Of a DNA stretch of 64,000 nucleotides, positions 23,546 through 34,767 are shown piece by piece (position 1 is the first letter of the stretch; every line of letters starts with the position of its first letter). The notes below the pieces were generated by a model. It worked only from the letters and a program-made list of their open reading frames with translations. It was not told where the DNA came from and made no database searches. The stretch is from Sweltsa coloradensis (lineage: Eukaryota > Arthropoda > Insecta > Plecoptera > Chloroperlidae): assembly GCA_024449915.1 (NCBI GenBank), contig JAMZAV010000977.1, positions 143,403-207,402 on the forward strand, read 5' to 3'. Position numbers and translations under genes: made by a program.

Positions 23546-24462
23546 GATAACAATAAGTGCATTGAAAGTTTAACATATTTCGACTTGTTTCAGATCTGCC
23601 AACAAATGGGGGTCGTTATTTAACGTGTTTTTCGTTACAATGTTTCTGGGATGTACATTTGTTTTGGGGATTACCGCTATGATGTTTATGGAGGTAGGTT
23701 GAATGTCAGGGACATTGTACTCGATGCAACATTGGCAGACGAGAAACCACCAAATTATTGGATCAACTTAAACACAGTTACTCGTACGGTCTGTTTATTG
23801 TAATTATTTATTTAGAACTCTTCTTTAAACGTTTGTATTTTGCCTCCATTTTCTATTCTTCCGGCCGCAATGCATCCATTATAGATGCTACGGATGATGA
23901 TGCTGCTATCTATTTACTTTCTCACTTGTGTCGATGATTGTGAAGTGAAGTGAAAATTAAACGTTTTACCTATTATAAGATAGTGTAAATTGAAAATGTT
24001 GGTTAAGACTTATTCAACAGAAGACATAGTAGAATAAACGGTACCGTATCACGATGCTGCTACATTTTTCTATTCACCATTGATGTGCCCAATACATCTG
24101 TATTCCACTATTTAAATATAGAATCATAATAATGAATCGCAACCAGAAACTCGTTGAACTGTAACAACCAAACTAGACTAAACCTCTCTTCCCTTGTCTG
24201 CCATCTGAACTGAAAACTTCAATCGAACTTCCTTTCAACGGTTCTGTTACGCTTCATAATATGCGAATCGTTCATATTGAATGTATTCGTGATATAGCTG
24301 ACGTACATCAAAAGAGAAACCTCCTATCCAATGTTTGTTTTCCTTGTAATTTGGCGACCTCCAACACGCCCTAACTAGTGTTGTCGAGAGGCTAGAGTGA
24401 CGGGTAAAGTGACCACTTTCAATGTATTATGGAGTAAGCTCTACTATCTAGACTAGGAATGT
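23546..24462. other. No gene seen
   Basis: No exon, tRNA or clear element ends recognised. One mixed-composition stretch near 23600-23790 has no long frame. Confidence 0.4.
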
Positions 24463-25060
24463 ATTTAAGAGGGTACGCTGAGCTTGGCCCAACTCAAATG
24501 CGCGCAAACAGGTGTTGATGATTTCTGCTGAATGGTTGGTAATATCATTACCAAATTTTGAATGAATGTTAATAAAGTACTTTAATCTTGATATCCGTAA
24601 TTGGTTTCACAAAATAAGCCTTAAAGATCCATTGCGAGATATAAGTCCAAAACGTGAAAAAATGAGAAATCCAAAACATGGATTTCAATTCTGGAAATTC
24701 CTTTCAAACCGTTTATCTGACGATAAAACAAAATTAACCTGCGCGTTCACATTGATTTAATCGTTGAAATCCAGTATGCAAACTTGAGCTGAAAAAACCT
24801 GTACACTTGGAATAAATTCCCGAAGTTGACAAAATTGAGTAAATTTTGGTGATTTCACTAAATTTTAATTTAAAATCCATTAATTAATTAATTAAGGAAT
24901 ACGCATAATGGATAACATAGATTTATTCTTTATAAACGTTAGTGTGAAATTTGATAATGGTGTTTAAAACCATTTACCGAAAAAAATCCAGAAAGCTGAG
25001 CGCTTAAACTCGCCTCCGTTCTAGCCTCAGCATACCCTATTAAGTACCTGGATCAATATC
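24463..25060 (+). repeat. Dispersed repeat R, copy 1
   Basis: Contains 'ttgatatccg', 'aagccttaaagatccattg', 'gcgagatataagtccaaaac' and ends with 'agctgagcgcttaaactcg'. Other copies are at 34250-34590 (inverted), 55450-55960 and 57700-58190. Non-coding. Its class is unknown. Confidence 0.65.
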
Positions 25061-25867
25061 AGTAAAAATACATAGAACGAAATTTACCAGATAGGAAAGT
25101 GCTTCAAAAAACAAATCTCCAAACACTTTTACTCTGCATTATTATGTTTGAATGTAATATGTATGTAATGTCATACCAACCGGCAATTGGTGAATGCGGA
25201 TGGAGGAAGGTTGGGGTTGTTGCTCATCAAAGTGTTGCACAATTGTAAAGAGAAGAACTGTAAATAACCATAATATGGTGTATTCGGTTTAATATGTTAA
25301 TTTGTGTGCCTCAAAAATTGCATAGCACAAAAATTCGCAATGTAATAAGATTTGGCATAATTATTTGAAATATATTGTTATGTAGACCTATATTAAATCG
25401 TGACATATTTACACTGATTGAAAATAACCTGTTAGTCCAACTTGGCCACGGACCACAGTTAGGAAAAAAATATTCTACACATACTTTAACAATAAATTGC
25501 AATTGTATCATATTTTACTCGAATTTTCAGTGTAAATCTTATAAGAGCTAGTCTACGTGTCCCTTACACTGGGTGCACTATAGTTCATGCACAGATTACA
25601 GAATATCACTGACGTAGAATCTACACTGGTGTACACGGAAAAATAAATGTGCTAATGTAGACATTGTCCTACACAAGTGTGAAACTAATGAAAACATGTG
25701 AATGAACCAATAGAAAAATACAATTACACATTATAGTATAAACATAAATAATGTAAGTTATTTATTTTTTGTAATTAACATATTATATATATGTGTGTTT
25801 AAACTTGGTTTTATAGTATGAGACTATGGCGCTGTTATGTTAGTACTTTAGACAGAAATTACAAAAG

Positions 25868-25942
25868 TGACCACACCGGGGATCGAACCCGGGACCTTGG
25901 CTGTCCGGGCCATGCTCTTCCCAACTGAGCTATAAAGACACA
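25868..25942 (-). repeat. tRNA-like module
   Basis: TATAGCTCAGTTGGGAAGAG (A box region) and GGTCCCGGGTTCGATCCCCG (B box region) are well kept. The anticodon-like loop is CCGGACA with C in place of the usual T33, and the acceptor stem does not pair. Looks like a tRNA-derived internal promoter and not a tRNA gene. Confidence 0.55.
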
Positions 25943-26080
25943 ATTTTAATTATGTCTATTTCTTGGTTTGTAAAGTGTTAATACAATGTAAATAACGTGT
26001 GTATAGAGCATATTGAACCGTCTATTAGACTACATACGAAATTAACAATCTCTTTTGACCCTATATAATTAGAATTTTCA

Positions 26081-26150
26081 TAGCTCAGTTAGTAAGAGCA
26101 TGGCCCGGACAGCCAAGGTCCCGGGCTCGATCTACGGAAGAGGCACTTTT
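26081..26150 (+). repeat. tRNA-like module, inverted partner
   Basis: CATAGCTCAGTTAGTAAGAG and GTCCCGGGCTCGATCTACGG. More diverged in the B box than its partner at 25868-25942. Confidence 0.5.
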
Positions 26151-26767
26151 ATATTTGCTGTCTAAAGTGCTAACATATATATTTGCTTTTTAGATTTTCG
26201 CGGCCGATATGGATAAGTGTCCTCGTTTAAAAAGAGTGTCTGCACTGGGACACAGCCACCGCCATCTTCCACTGTCTTCCACTATATAGCCATTGTCTGC
26301 TTGAAATTATTCCAAACACTTGCACCTCTCATCTGCATAGTTTTAAATTGTGAAGATATTGAGTATAATCCTCTTTGGTTATTCAATATGAATTGATTTC
26401 GTCGTTATAATCGTCATTTCGTCACGTCACTCGAGATCACTTGGCATTTGTGTTCAGTTCGTTCATTACACTAAAGTAGGAGTAGGCCGAGTTCAGGACC
26501 TGAAACAAACACGTCTATGTTGACTGGTGATTTGTGACGCTGGGTGTGTGAGAATACAACCTACGTGCTTCATACGTATCGTTTAAAAGCTAATTCGCAT
26601 TCAAAAATGAAAATTATGTCTTTTATAAACAGTGCTGTGAATTACTAATATCATGGTTTGGGCCAGGATATTGATTTTCAATAATGTCTTAGGTTTCTAT
26701 GTATGGCTTTTCATGTAATCACTTAAAATCTCAAGTTAAAAAAAGAGTACAAAGTGTAAAAAATTAC

Positions 26768-26923
26768 TTTCGTGAACATCTCCATATTGAAGGGTAGGAA
26801 GGCCATGGTGGAGATCTGTATCGGCTTCACTGCACGGCTCATCATAATCAGCATGAAGCGTTTGTAGCAGGGGGAGGCTTCTGTCCAGTCGCTGAAGTAC
26901 AGGGCGTCGCTCACTTTCACACT
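26768..26923 (-). CDS. Odorant receptor, exon with TM7-proximal region
   Basis: A 156-base, phase 0-0 exon. The acceptor is TCCTCCATGTTACAG and the donor GTAATT. It encodes VSDALYFSDWTEAS, then KRFMLIMMSRAVKPIQ and AFLPFNMEMFTK, which is the conserved C-terminal block of insect 7tm_6 odorant receptors just before TM7. Joined to the exon at 33876-33980 it reads ELTEQ-SVKVSDALYFSDW, as expected. A last short exon carrying the rest of TM7 was not found. However, reading straight through the donor gives VIFYTLYSFFNLRF and then a stop at 26723-26725, which resembles the usual receptor end, so the gene may finish here without that intron. The acceptor and first 70 bases are amplified upstream at 26924-27975. 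Confidence 0.85.
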
Positions 26924-27975
26924 CTGTAACATGGAGGAGGTTGAGAGAGAGAAGCATGTGGTTCGTTTGTAGGAGGGGGAGGCTTCTGTCTAGTCGCTGA
27001 AGTACAGCGCGTCGCTCACTTTCACACTCTGTAACATGGAGGAGGTTGAGAGAGAGAAGCATGGGAGCGCTTGAAGGAGGGGGAGGCTTCTGTCCAGTCG
27101 CTGAAGTACAGGGCGTCGCTCACTCTCACACTCTGTAACATGGGGGAGGTTAGAGAGAGAAGCATGGAGCGCTTGTAGGAGGGGGAGGCTGCTGTCCCGT
27201 CGCTGAAGTACAGGGCGTCGCTCACTTTCACACCCTGTAACATGGAGGAGGTTGAGAGAGAGAAGCATGGAGCGCTTGTAGGGGGAGAGGCTTCTGTCCA
27301 GTCCCCTGAAGTACAGGGCGTCGCTCACTTTTACACACGGTAACAGGAGGAGGTTTAGAGAGAGAAGCATGGAGCGCTGTGTAGGAGGGGGAGGCTTCTG
27401 TCCAGTCGCTGAAGTACAGGGCGTCCTCACTTTCACACTCTGTAACATTTAGGAGGTTGAGAGAGAGAAGCATGGAGCGCTTGTAGGAGGGGGGGCTTTG
27501 TCCAGTCGGAAGACAAGCGTCGCTCACTTTCACACGTTCTGTTAAACATGGAGGAGGTTGAGAGAGAGAAGCATGGAGCGCTTGTAGGAGGGGGACGCTT
27601 CTGTCCCATCGCTGAAGTACAGGGCGTCGCTCACTTTCACACTCGGTTACATGGAGGAGGTTGAGAGAGAGAAGCATGGGGCGCTTGCAGGAGGGGGGGG
27701 CTTCTGTCCAGGGCGCTGAAATACAGGGCCGTCGCTCACTTTCACACTCGGTTACATGGAGGAGGTTGAGAGAGAGAAGCATGGAGCCTTGTAGGAGGGG
27801 GAGGCTTCTGTCAAATCGCTGAAGTACAGGGCGTCGCTCACTTTCACACTCTGTAACATGGAGGAGGTTGAGAAGAGAAGCATGGAGCGCTTGTAGGAAG
27901 GGGAGGCTTCTGTCCCAGTTTGCTGAAGTCCCGGGGGTCGCTCACTTTTTCACTCTGTAAAAATGTAAGCTTATT
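26924..27975. repeat. Tandem array of the receptor exon's acceptor and 5' part
   Basis: About ten or eleven head-to-tail units of roughly 103 bases. On the minus strand each contains a pyrimidine tract (CTTCTCTCTCTCAACCTCC), ATGTTACAG, then AGTGTGAAAGTGAGCGACGC and CAGCGACTGGACAGAAGCC, i.e. the 3' splice site and first 70 or so bases of the exon at 26768-26923. Several units keep a usable CAG acceptor. Others have lost it: near 27337, 27637 and 27748 the site reads ACCG. None includes the exon's 3' part or donor. Unit length is not a multiple of three, so no long protein is implied despite patchy open frames. Confidence 0.9.
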
Positions 27976-28040
27976 TTAACCCAAATAAAATCCTTCAGCT
28001 TTGCCTTGAATTCTGCAATGAAAGAATTCTTATGTTCTTG

Positions 28041-28652
28041 TTGGATGAGCGAAGCGAGCGAAGCGAAGATTCCATTTCACGACACTGGAGAATAAAAAAC
28101 GGGAACGATTTCTTTCTTTTTTTGTATTTTTGGCTGTTTGTAAACACGATTCCGGCTAAACCAATACTCCAATTGCGATGAAATTTTGTGGAGGCCTTCG
28201 AAATTTCTGAACTTAGAACTGCCACGATTTTGAGCGCAATCGAAAAATTATTTCTTACGAAAATCACGATTTTTTTCGATTTAAAAAAACTTTCTTCAAC
28301 TTATTACACCTACATGCTTTATCCGATTGTAATGATATTTTAACAGGACGTTAATTTTATGAATATTTATATTCTTGTGAAATTTTAGCGCAATCTTAAT
28401 ATAATATTTCATTACCATCGCAATTTTACGTTTTTTTTTTAAAACATTTCTTCGACTTATGACACCTACATGCTTTATCTGATTTTAATAATGATTTCAC
28501 AGAACCATATTTTACGAATTAATATATTTGTGGGAAATTTGAGCGTAATCGAATAATGATTTCTAATAAAAATTGCAAGTTAACGCTTTTTTTTCGTTTT
28601 TCAACAATTACGCTCATCCAACAACGCACCTTAAAAAGCGTTTGCGAAGCTT
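28041..28652 (-). mobile_element. Family A repeat copy
   Basis: Starts TTGGATGAGCGAAGCGAGCG and ends CGCTCATCCAACAACGCACC with a diverged AAAAAGCGTTTGCGAAGC. The inside has three near-tandem blocks, each with 'acctacatgctttatc(c/t)gatt' and 'gaattaatatatt(t/c)gtg'. It lies about 65 bases upstream (in receptor orientation) of the exon array. Confidence 0.7.
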
Positions 28653-29480
28653 CCTTGTTTACATAATGTTATCCAATACCTGGCTTCACACCTTCAAATA
28701 TTATGTTAATTTATTTTTTGTCTTCTAGTAATATGAAGGCACATTTCAAAGCCGCTTACATATTTACCTTCTATCCCCTGTATATTTTGGAAGCAACACG
28801 TGTTGTTTTATGTCTTGCACATTCAAATAAATCTGTCTTTAACCATGATGTACACATTTTAATACTCGTCGAAATACAAACAATCACTGTACCTATACGC
28901 AGTTTGACCATAGCACCACACAGCTGACATAACATAACTCTACGTATATTTTATTATAATACTTTGTAATGCATTACCGAAACAGAAAGCCAATTGCAAT
29001 GATTTATTCAAATTTTAAATAAACTTTTAAAAAAATTACAAATTAACCCTGTTACTCCTCTTTGGGGAGATAAGTGAGTGATTGGGGCTACTCAAGTGTA
29101 GATCCAAGACTGAAATTAAACACATCATGTTTAATTCAAATTCATTTTCTAGCACTTTCAAACCTATTGTCCATCAATGTGTGTTATATATTTAGTTGTT
29201 TATGTATGTAGGTAAAAATAATATTTTTTGTTGACCATTTTTTTAAAACATATAAAATTATGTGATTGTAATGCTTATCAGCCGACACAATCTTTAATGA
29301 GTTTCTTTGTATTACTTGTATCCATACTACGTCTTGAAAATAAATTGATATTGAAATATTTAATAAACAGGACGGACGTCATGTTGCCTGTTGTCAAAGT
29401 GGTTTGTGGGGTAGAAAGCAGAAATATTTTATTTTATTACATTATTTTATATTTTCAGCTTGTCCTGGAATGTATATTCC
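28653..29480. other. No gene recognised
   Basis: One 74-codon plus-strand frame at 28703-28927 has unremarkable composition and no partner exon. No repeats or RNA genes recognised. Confidence 0.4.
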
Positions 29481-29499
29481 TGTTCGTTAGTTTTTGTTT

Positions 29500-29815
29500 A
29501 TGCCGTATTTTAATGTTTAGCTTCTCGAACAAGGGTTTTAAATATTTGCTGGGGTGTAGAGAGAAGTTTCATGACTGGATGAGAAGGAGTCAGTTGAGAT
29601 GGTATGAACATTTGAAACGAATGAGGAAAGATCGGATGCCCAAAAGAATGAATGAAAGACGGATTGAAGAAGGAAGAAGAAGACGGGGAGAGGCCAAGGA
29701 ACATACATTAGGATACCATAACAGGAGACTTGGAGGCCAAAGTACGGATTGATTGGAAGATGTGGAAGAGATGCGAATGTAAGAGGATAGAAAAAAGCGG
29801 AAAAAATTGATTGCT
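29500..29815 (+). pseudogene. LINE 3' end fragment
   Basis: Encodes QLRWYEHLKRMRKDRMPKR and ERRIEEGRRRRGEA, then in a shifted frame LEDVEEMRM and EDRKKRKKLIA with a stop inside. This is the typical C-terminal tail of an endonuclease-type non-LTR retrotransposon ORF2. It is 5'-truncated and broken by at least one frameshift and one stop. The longer LINE at 48.4-53.3 kb ends with a similar tail but is not an exact copy. Confidence 0.75.
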
Positions 29816-29850
29816 TAACCCAAGCTGACCCTGATTTTTATTATTTACTA

Positions 29851-31579
29851 CAATGGGGTATATACAAGAAGATCAAAAATGCTAATTAATGGGTGTTTCC
29901 TGATGCATTTGTAATTCTAAACACAAAAAAATGGTTTAAATGTTTTAAAAAAATGAATTCTATAAGAAAACTGTGTTTGAAAATGCGTAATTTTCAAATG
30001 CCGCCGTGGCAACCGATAACGCGCTCTGATTGGTCGTGACGTCACCCGCCATGTAAGAGGCTCGTAGAGGTAGTGGACTTGCTTGGTTGACGTGCAAATC
30101 CAATACGCAGGCCTACCTGACAGAATGGATTTAAGGAAGGCAGAGGCAAATTATATTAATTAACCAGAAATCTATGATTCTTATTGGTAAATGAGTAATT
30201 AACCATACTTCACTGCCATTCGATGATAACGTACAAACCTACCCAAATTATCTTTCCCGCAAAACCTCTGTGCGCGAAACCACCCTAGGATTTTCAAGTA
30301 TAGGTTTGGCTATTCGGCGCCTAGAAGGGCAATGTATACAAGAAAATATATTCATGTAATTTATACAGTAAGACACATGAGTAATTTATCATAATACAAT
30401 GCCACCACTAATTAATTACGAATATAACGTATTAAACAAATACGATTTCCCGTGCATAACCCCCGAGATTGTAGGCCTATAGGCGGGGCATATAGCTCGG
30501 CCTCTAAAAGTTCATTTCGCACTTTTATAGACTAGAAAATAGTTTAAAGGCTCACGCGGACATTAATAATTAGCATACTATTTTTGGCAACCACAACTCA
30601 TGTTAATTTACCACCGTGAGGTTAGCGATCAGGATTTTCACTTTCACGTAGATTTGCTATTCGACGCCTAGAAGGGTAATGTATACAAGTAAATATATTT
30701 ACGTAATTTATACAGTATGACACATGAGTAATTTTAATTTATCATAATACTGCCACCATTAATTAATTACGAATATAACGTACCAAAAAATTATGTTTTC
30801 CCGTGCATAACCCCCGAGATTGTAGGCCTGTAGGCCGGGCATATAGCTCGACCTACACAAGTTCATTTTGCACTTTTATATACTAGAAAATAGTTTTAAA
30901 GGCTCACGGACATTAATTACTATAGCATACTATTTTTGGCAACCACAACTCAATCATGTTAATTTACCACCGTGAGGTTAGCGATCAGGGTTTTCACTTT
31001 CACGTAGGTTGGCTATTTGACGCCTAGAAGGGTAATGCATATACAAAAAAATACATTCGTGCAACTTATACAGAAAGATAAATTATTATTAATAGTTAAT
31101 TATCATAATACAATGCCACCACTAATTAATAACGAATATAACGTACCAAACAAATATGTTTTACCGTGCATAACCCCCGAGATTACAGGCCTGGCAACCA
31201 CAACATTCCCTATATGCTACATGTCGATTTACGCCTCAAATCTTTGGGAACACTAAAATACAGTTTATGTAGCGTAGCTACACAAGCATAAAGGAACAAC
31301 ACAATACTTATAATTCGATCAATTATTTCTGATTGCCGCGAAAGCAGGGCCCCTGCGCGTGTTATCCCAATGCGTCCGCTGGTAGCCTACATGGCCGGTG
31401 ACGTCACGAAAATGGCGCGCGACCAGGTGCGTTTCAAAACGCTAATTTGACCAAGAAAACTAAAAACAATATTACGGCCAAACTAATAAATGTAGAGATC
31501 CAATTTTTTTGTGTGTTCTATAGGGTGTTAGTGGCTATCGAAAAAATACACTTAGAGAATTTGTGCAAATAGCCTATTC
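29851..31579. mobile_element. Left arm of a giant inverted repeat
   Basis: From CAATGGGGTATATAC at 29851 to GTGCAAATAGCCTATT near 31578 this arm is the reverse complement of 34870-36323. Landmarks on both sides include 'aaccgataacgcgctctgat', 'cgtgacgtcacccgccatg', 'ggcctgtaggccgggcatat' and 'gcgcgaccaggtgcgtttc'. It is longer than the right arm because it holds one more copy of an inner unit of about 350 bases. No ORF of significance. It could be one element with long ends or two inverted copies of a 1.5 kb element. Confidence 0.85.
30287..31220. repeat. Subterminal tandem repeat, about 350-base unit
   Basis: 'ctattcg(g/a)cgcctagaag' starts near 30312, 30657 and 31014, each followed by the same order of blocks ('ataacccccgagatt', 'ggcatatagctcg', 'ccaccgtgaggttagcgatc'). 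Two full units and one shortened unit are present. The right arm has two, with starts mirrored near 35480 and 35835. Confidence 0.8.
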
Positions 31580-31592
31580 AGAAATTAAAAAG

Positions 31593-31671
31593 CCCGCCCC
31601 TACCGGAAATCGAACCACGGATCTCCCGCATTCCAGACAGGCGTCTTAACCACTAGACCATCAGGACGGGT
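31593..31671 (-). repeat. tRNA-like sequence
   Basis: On the minus strand GATGGTCTAGTGGTTAAGAC gives an A box and GTGGTTCGATTTCC a B box. The 7-base acceptor arms (CCCGTCC and GGGCGGG) pair with one wobble, and the anticodon stem CCTGT/GCGGG pairs with wobbles around CTGGAAT, which would give anticodon GGA. The T stem pairs poorly. Of all the modules here this is the closest to a cloverleaf. A related copy at 34768-34845 and the flanking 'cagaaattaaaaag' point to a repeat and not a functional tRNA. Confidence 0.5.
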
Positions 31672-31799
31672 ATATTAAGCTCAGAATTGTAGTTGCATTT
31701 ACATCTGAATGGATGGAACAGTACTGCAACGAATATCTGTTGCGTTTGAACTGACCACCAAACATTAATTATAATGTCATTGCCTTTACGCAGGTATGA

Positions 31800-33000
31800 G
31801 CGAGGGTTTATTTCTCGATTTGATTAGTCGGTTAACACTCCCGTAGGTGTAATTGTTATTATTTACTACATTCAGAAATTCAATTCAGAAATTAGAAGAA
31901 AAAAAGGAATTGTAGTAGATGATAACAATTACACCTAGTCGGAAAACACACGGAAAAAATATTCTGAATTGTAGTAAATAATATCAATTAGGCCCTACAC
32001 CTACGGGAGTGTTTCCCGACTACATAATCATCTACAATTCAGAAATTAAAAAAAAAGTTTTTAATTTCTGAATTGTAGGTAAATTGTAGTCGGGAAACAC
32101 TCCCGTAGGTATTAAATTAAAATATTTATTAATAAAAAAAAGTTTTTAATTTCTGAATTGTAGTAAATAATTGGATGAGCGTAGCGAGCGAAGCGAAGAT
32201 TCCATTTCACTACACTGGAGAAAAAAATCCGGAATGTTTTTTTTTTCTTTTTTTTTCTGTATTTTTGTGTGTCTGTTAACACGATTCCGGCTAAACCGAT
32301 ACTCCAATTGCGATGAAATTTTATGGAGGCCTTCGAAATCTCTGAACGAAGAACTGCCACGTTTTTGAGCGCAATCGAAAAATTATTTCTCATGAAAATC
32401 GCAATTTTACGATTTTTTTCGATTTTTAAAAAATTTCTTCAGCTTATAACACCTACATGCTTTGTCCGATTTTAATGATTTTTTCACAGAACCTTAATTT
32501 TATGAATTTATGTATTCGTGTGAAATTTGAGCGCAATCAAAAAACTATTTCTCATGAAAATCGAAATTTACGTTTTTTTTTCTTTTTAAAACAATTCTTT
32601 GACTTATAAACCTATATGCTTTATCCTATTGTAATAATTTTTTCACAGAACCTTAATTTTATAAATTCATATATTTGTGTAAAATTTGTGCGCAATTGAA
32701 TAATTATTTCTTATGAAAATTTCAATATTACGATTTTTTCCTTTTTTTAAATTACAATTAATTAAAAAAAATTAAAATTTAGGTTAATTTTTCATTTAAT
32801 TAAATTTAATTTTAAAAAAATCTTCAACTTAGTAATGATTTTTTCACAGAACAACAGAAAATCCGCATAACACATGGCAGCTCAATACACCAATTACGCT
32901 CATCCAACAACGCGGCGGGACTTAAGCGTTTTCCTAGTAACAATTACACCTACGGGAGTGTTTCCCGACTAAATTAATCGAGAAATGACCCTGATTTATT
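31800..33000. mobile_element. Palindromic GTCGGGAAACACTCCCG element, interrupted
   Basis: 'gtcgg(g)aaacactcccgtaggtg' or its complement appears near 31828, 31935 (diverged), 32000, 32090 and 32955, and 'tttctgaattgtagtaaat' or its complement several times between. The ends TTTCTCGATTTGATTAGTCG (31810) and CGACTAAATTAATCGAGAAA (32970) are inverted. The family A element at 32171-32938 sits inside. The hairpin at 10857-10949 is a small relative. Confidence 0.7.
32171..32938 (-). mobile_element. Family A repeat nested in the palindromic element
   Basis: Starts TTGGATGAGCGTAGCGAGCG and ends GGCGGGACTTAAGCG..CCTAGT. Very similar to the nested copy at 932-1500 but longer, because that copy lacks one of the inner 'acctacatgctttgtccgat' blocks. 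The host palindrome resumes directly after with AACAATTACACC, so both edges are well fixed. Confidence 0.8.
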
Positions 33001-33870
33001 TAGTCTATTTTAATCAGTTAAAAACTGGTTTACAAAGGCGGAAGGCGATGAAAAATGACAATGATTAAGCTTTTATATATTAGATCTGTGCTTATTAAAT
33101 AAAATGATTAACATCCTGTTACAGTTACAAACTCAAAGGGTTTTTCACATGATTAAATATTAAATCTGTTTCTAAGTGGCAGACCATCATACTTGCAAAA
33201 TCACCAATAACAAATTTTCAACCATAAAAACAACACATTTAACTGTAATTGTACCTTATGATAGTTTATCTCTTAGACTTAGATAACGTATTAGATACTT
33301 ATTTACTATTATACCTCTTATGTTTATGTAATAGCCACAGCGACTATATTATTTTGTATACTTAACATATTCTCATAGCCATATGGCCTTCTAGTATGTG
33401 TACCGTTCTTTGGGGAAATACAAAAATTGTATACGCATTCGTTGTTCACATTCGCACATTCGCACATTCGTTCGCATTCGCTTATTGTTCACCTTAATTT
33501 GTATTGTTTTATAATTAGAAACTACTTCACATTTTAGAAAAGTTCTGCATTATATTAGATTCACATTGCTAAATTGAGAATTGAGAAATTGAGAAATGAA
33601 ATGTAAGTGCTCTGCTCTATGTAATATTTTATAACTGCTTTAGTAAATAACATTTGGGCCTAAATTGTATTTTAGTTTATAAATTTGTTTGTTGTTCATA
33701 ATGTGTATGATTATTAACGTTTAAATAAAGTAGTAAATGGTGGCAACACACGTTTGTGTTATGGATCTATGACCTTTATTCTTGTCGCCATCAAGATGCT
33801 CTGTATATGGTCTAATAACTGTACGTTGCAAATTGAAAATATATATAATAATAAGTGTGAATAGTTTACG
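33001..33870. other. No gene seen; short CATTCG repeats
   Basis: Intronic DNA of the receptor gene. A few imperfect 'cacattcg' units lie at 33447-33482. No further exon found. Confidence 0.4.
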
Positions 33871-33875
33871 TCTAC

Positions 33876-33980
33876 CTGCTCAGTAAGTTCACTGGACGTC
33901 CAGCATGAGCCACAGAGTTCCTTTAGAATGAGAATCAGGTAGAGGGACCAGAGAACCATGTCAGCTGAACCAGCTGGTAC
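33876..33980 (-). CDS. Odorant receptor, TM6 exon
   Basis: A 105-base, phase 0-0 exon between acceptor TTTTGTCGCAG and donor GTAGAC. It encodes VPAGSADMVLWSLYLILIL, then KELCGSCWTSSELTEQ: the sixth membrane segment and the C-W-x-x-x-E-L pattern typical of insect odorant receptors. It joins in phase to the exon at 37413-37512 on one side and to 26768-26923 on the other. The exon is in the space between the two arms of the giant inverted repeat (29851-31579 and 34870-36323), so both of its flanking introns hold one arm. Confidence 0.85.
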
Positions 33981-34249
33981 CTGCGACAAAAGTTTTATTT
34001 CAGATTCATCTAATACTAAAATAAATAAAACCAGCTCATGCCTAACAATGACGGAATTATCATGTATTTCTCCCATTGCTACTGCAGGGATTGAAGATAG
34101 CTTCGGATAGCGAGTTTCGACGCTCAACTATAATTTTTTCGGGTAAACGGTTAACAACATCTATAAGATCCGGTTCGCTATTTTAAGGTTAGTTCATCGG
34201 TTTTGAATTAAAAAAATGTGATCATAATTTACCTAATTTAAGTGAAATT

Positions 34250-34600
34250 TGGGAATTTATTCCAAGTGTACAGTTTTTTTTTACGCAAATTTTCATACTG
34301 GATATCAACGTTTAAATTGATGTGAACGCGCATATTTATTTGGTTTTATCGTAAGATTTACGGTTTGGTGGGAGTTTTCAGAATTTAAAATCCATGTTTT
34401 TTATTTTCGATGTTTTAACGTTTTGTTTTCACCTCTCGAATTGATTTTTACGCCTAATTCTTTGCAAACAAGAGTTGATATCAATATAAAGGAACTTTCT
34501 CGACATATGGACGATTTGGAAATAATATATCCAACCGTTCAGCAGCAATTGTCAACACCCGAGTGCGCGCATTTGAATTAGGCCAAGATATGCAAGTATG
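34250..34600 (-). repeat. Dispersed repeat R, inverted copy
   Basis: Reverse complement of part of 24463-25060: it contains the mirrored 'tgatatcaacg..aatt', 'tttaaaatccatgtttt' and 'gcgcgcatttgaatta' blocks. Non-coding. Confidence 0.55.
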
Positions 34601-34767
34601 TAAAAATATATTGAATTTAATAATAACCTAGGGCATTTTGAACATATATTTTCTGATCGCGCTCGGGGACAATAAACCATTACAAAATAATTTCAAACAG
34701 CAACTGAAACTTACATCATTCGTCGTAGATGGTTGTAATAATTTAATACTATTCTGAAATTAAAAAA

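Larger units (their letters stand above)
25826..26180. mobile_element. Foldback element with a tRNA-like module in each arm
   Basis: ATGTTAGTACTTTAGACAG (left) and CTGTCTAAAGTGCTAACAT (right) are near-perfect inverted ends. Just inside each lies a tRNA-like sequence pointing away from its terminus: minus strand at 25868-25942 and plus strand at 26081-26150. The two modules are inverted copies of each other. The terminus belongs to the family seen at 800-878, 2190-2266 and 7420. Confidence 0.7.

Noticed and set aside
26990..27782. Long minus-strand frames with repeated MLLSLNLLHVTECESERR words
   Set aside because: These are intron-side and off-frame translations of the amplified receptor acceptor, not a repeat protein.
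31593..31671. Functional tRNA gene with anticodon GGA
   Set aside because: Acceptor and anticodon stems pair, but the T stem does not, there is no long variable arm as expected for tRNA-Ser, and a sister copy shares the flanks, so it is treated as a repeat.
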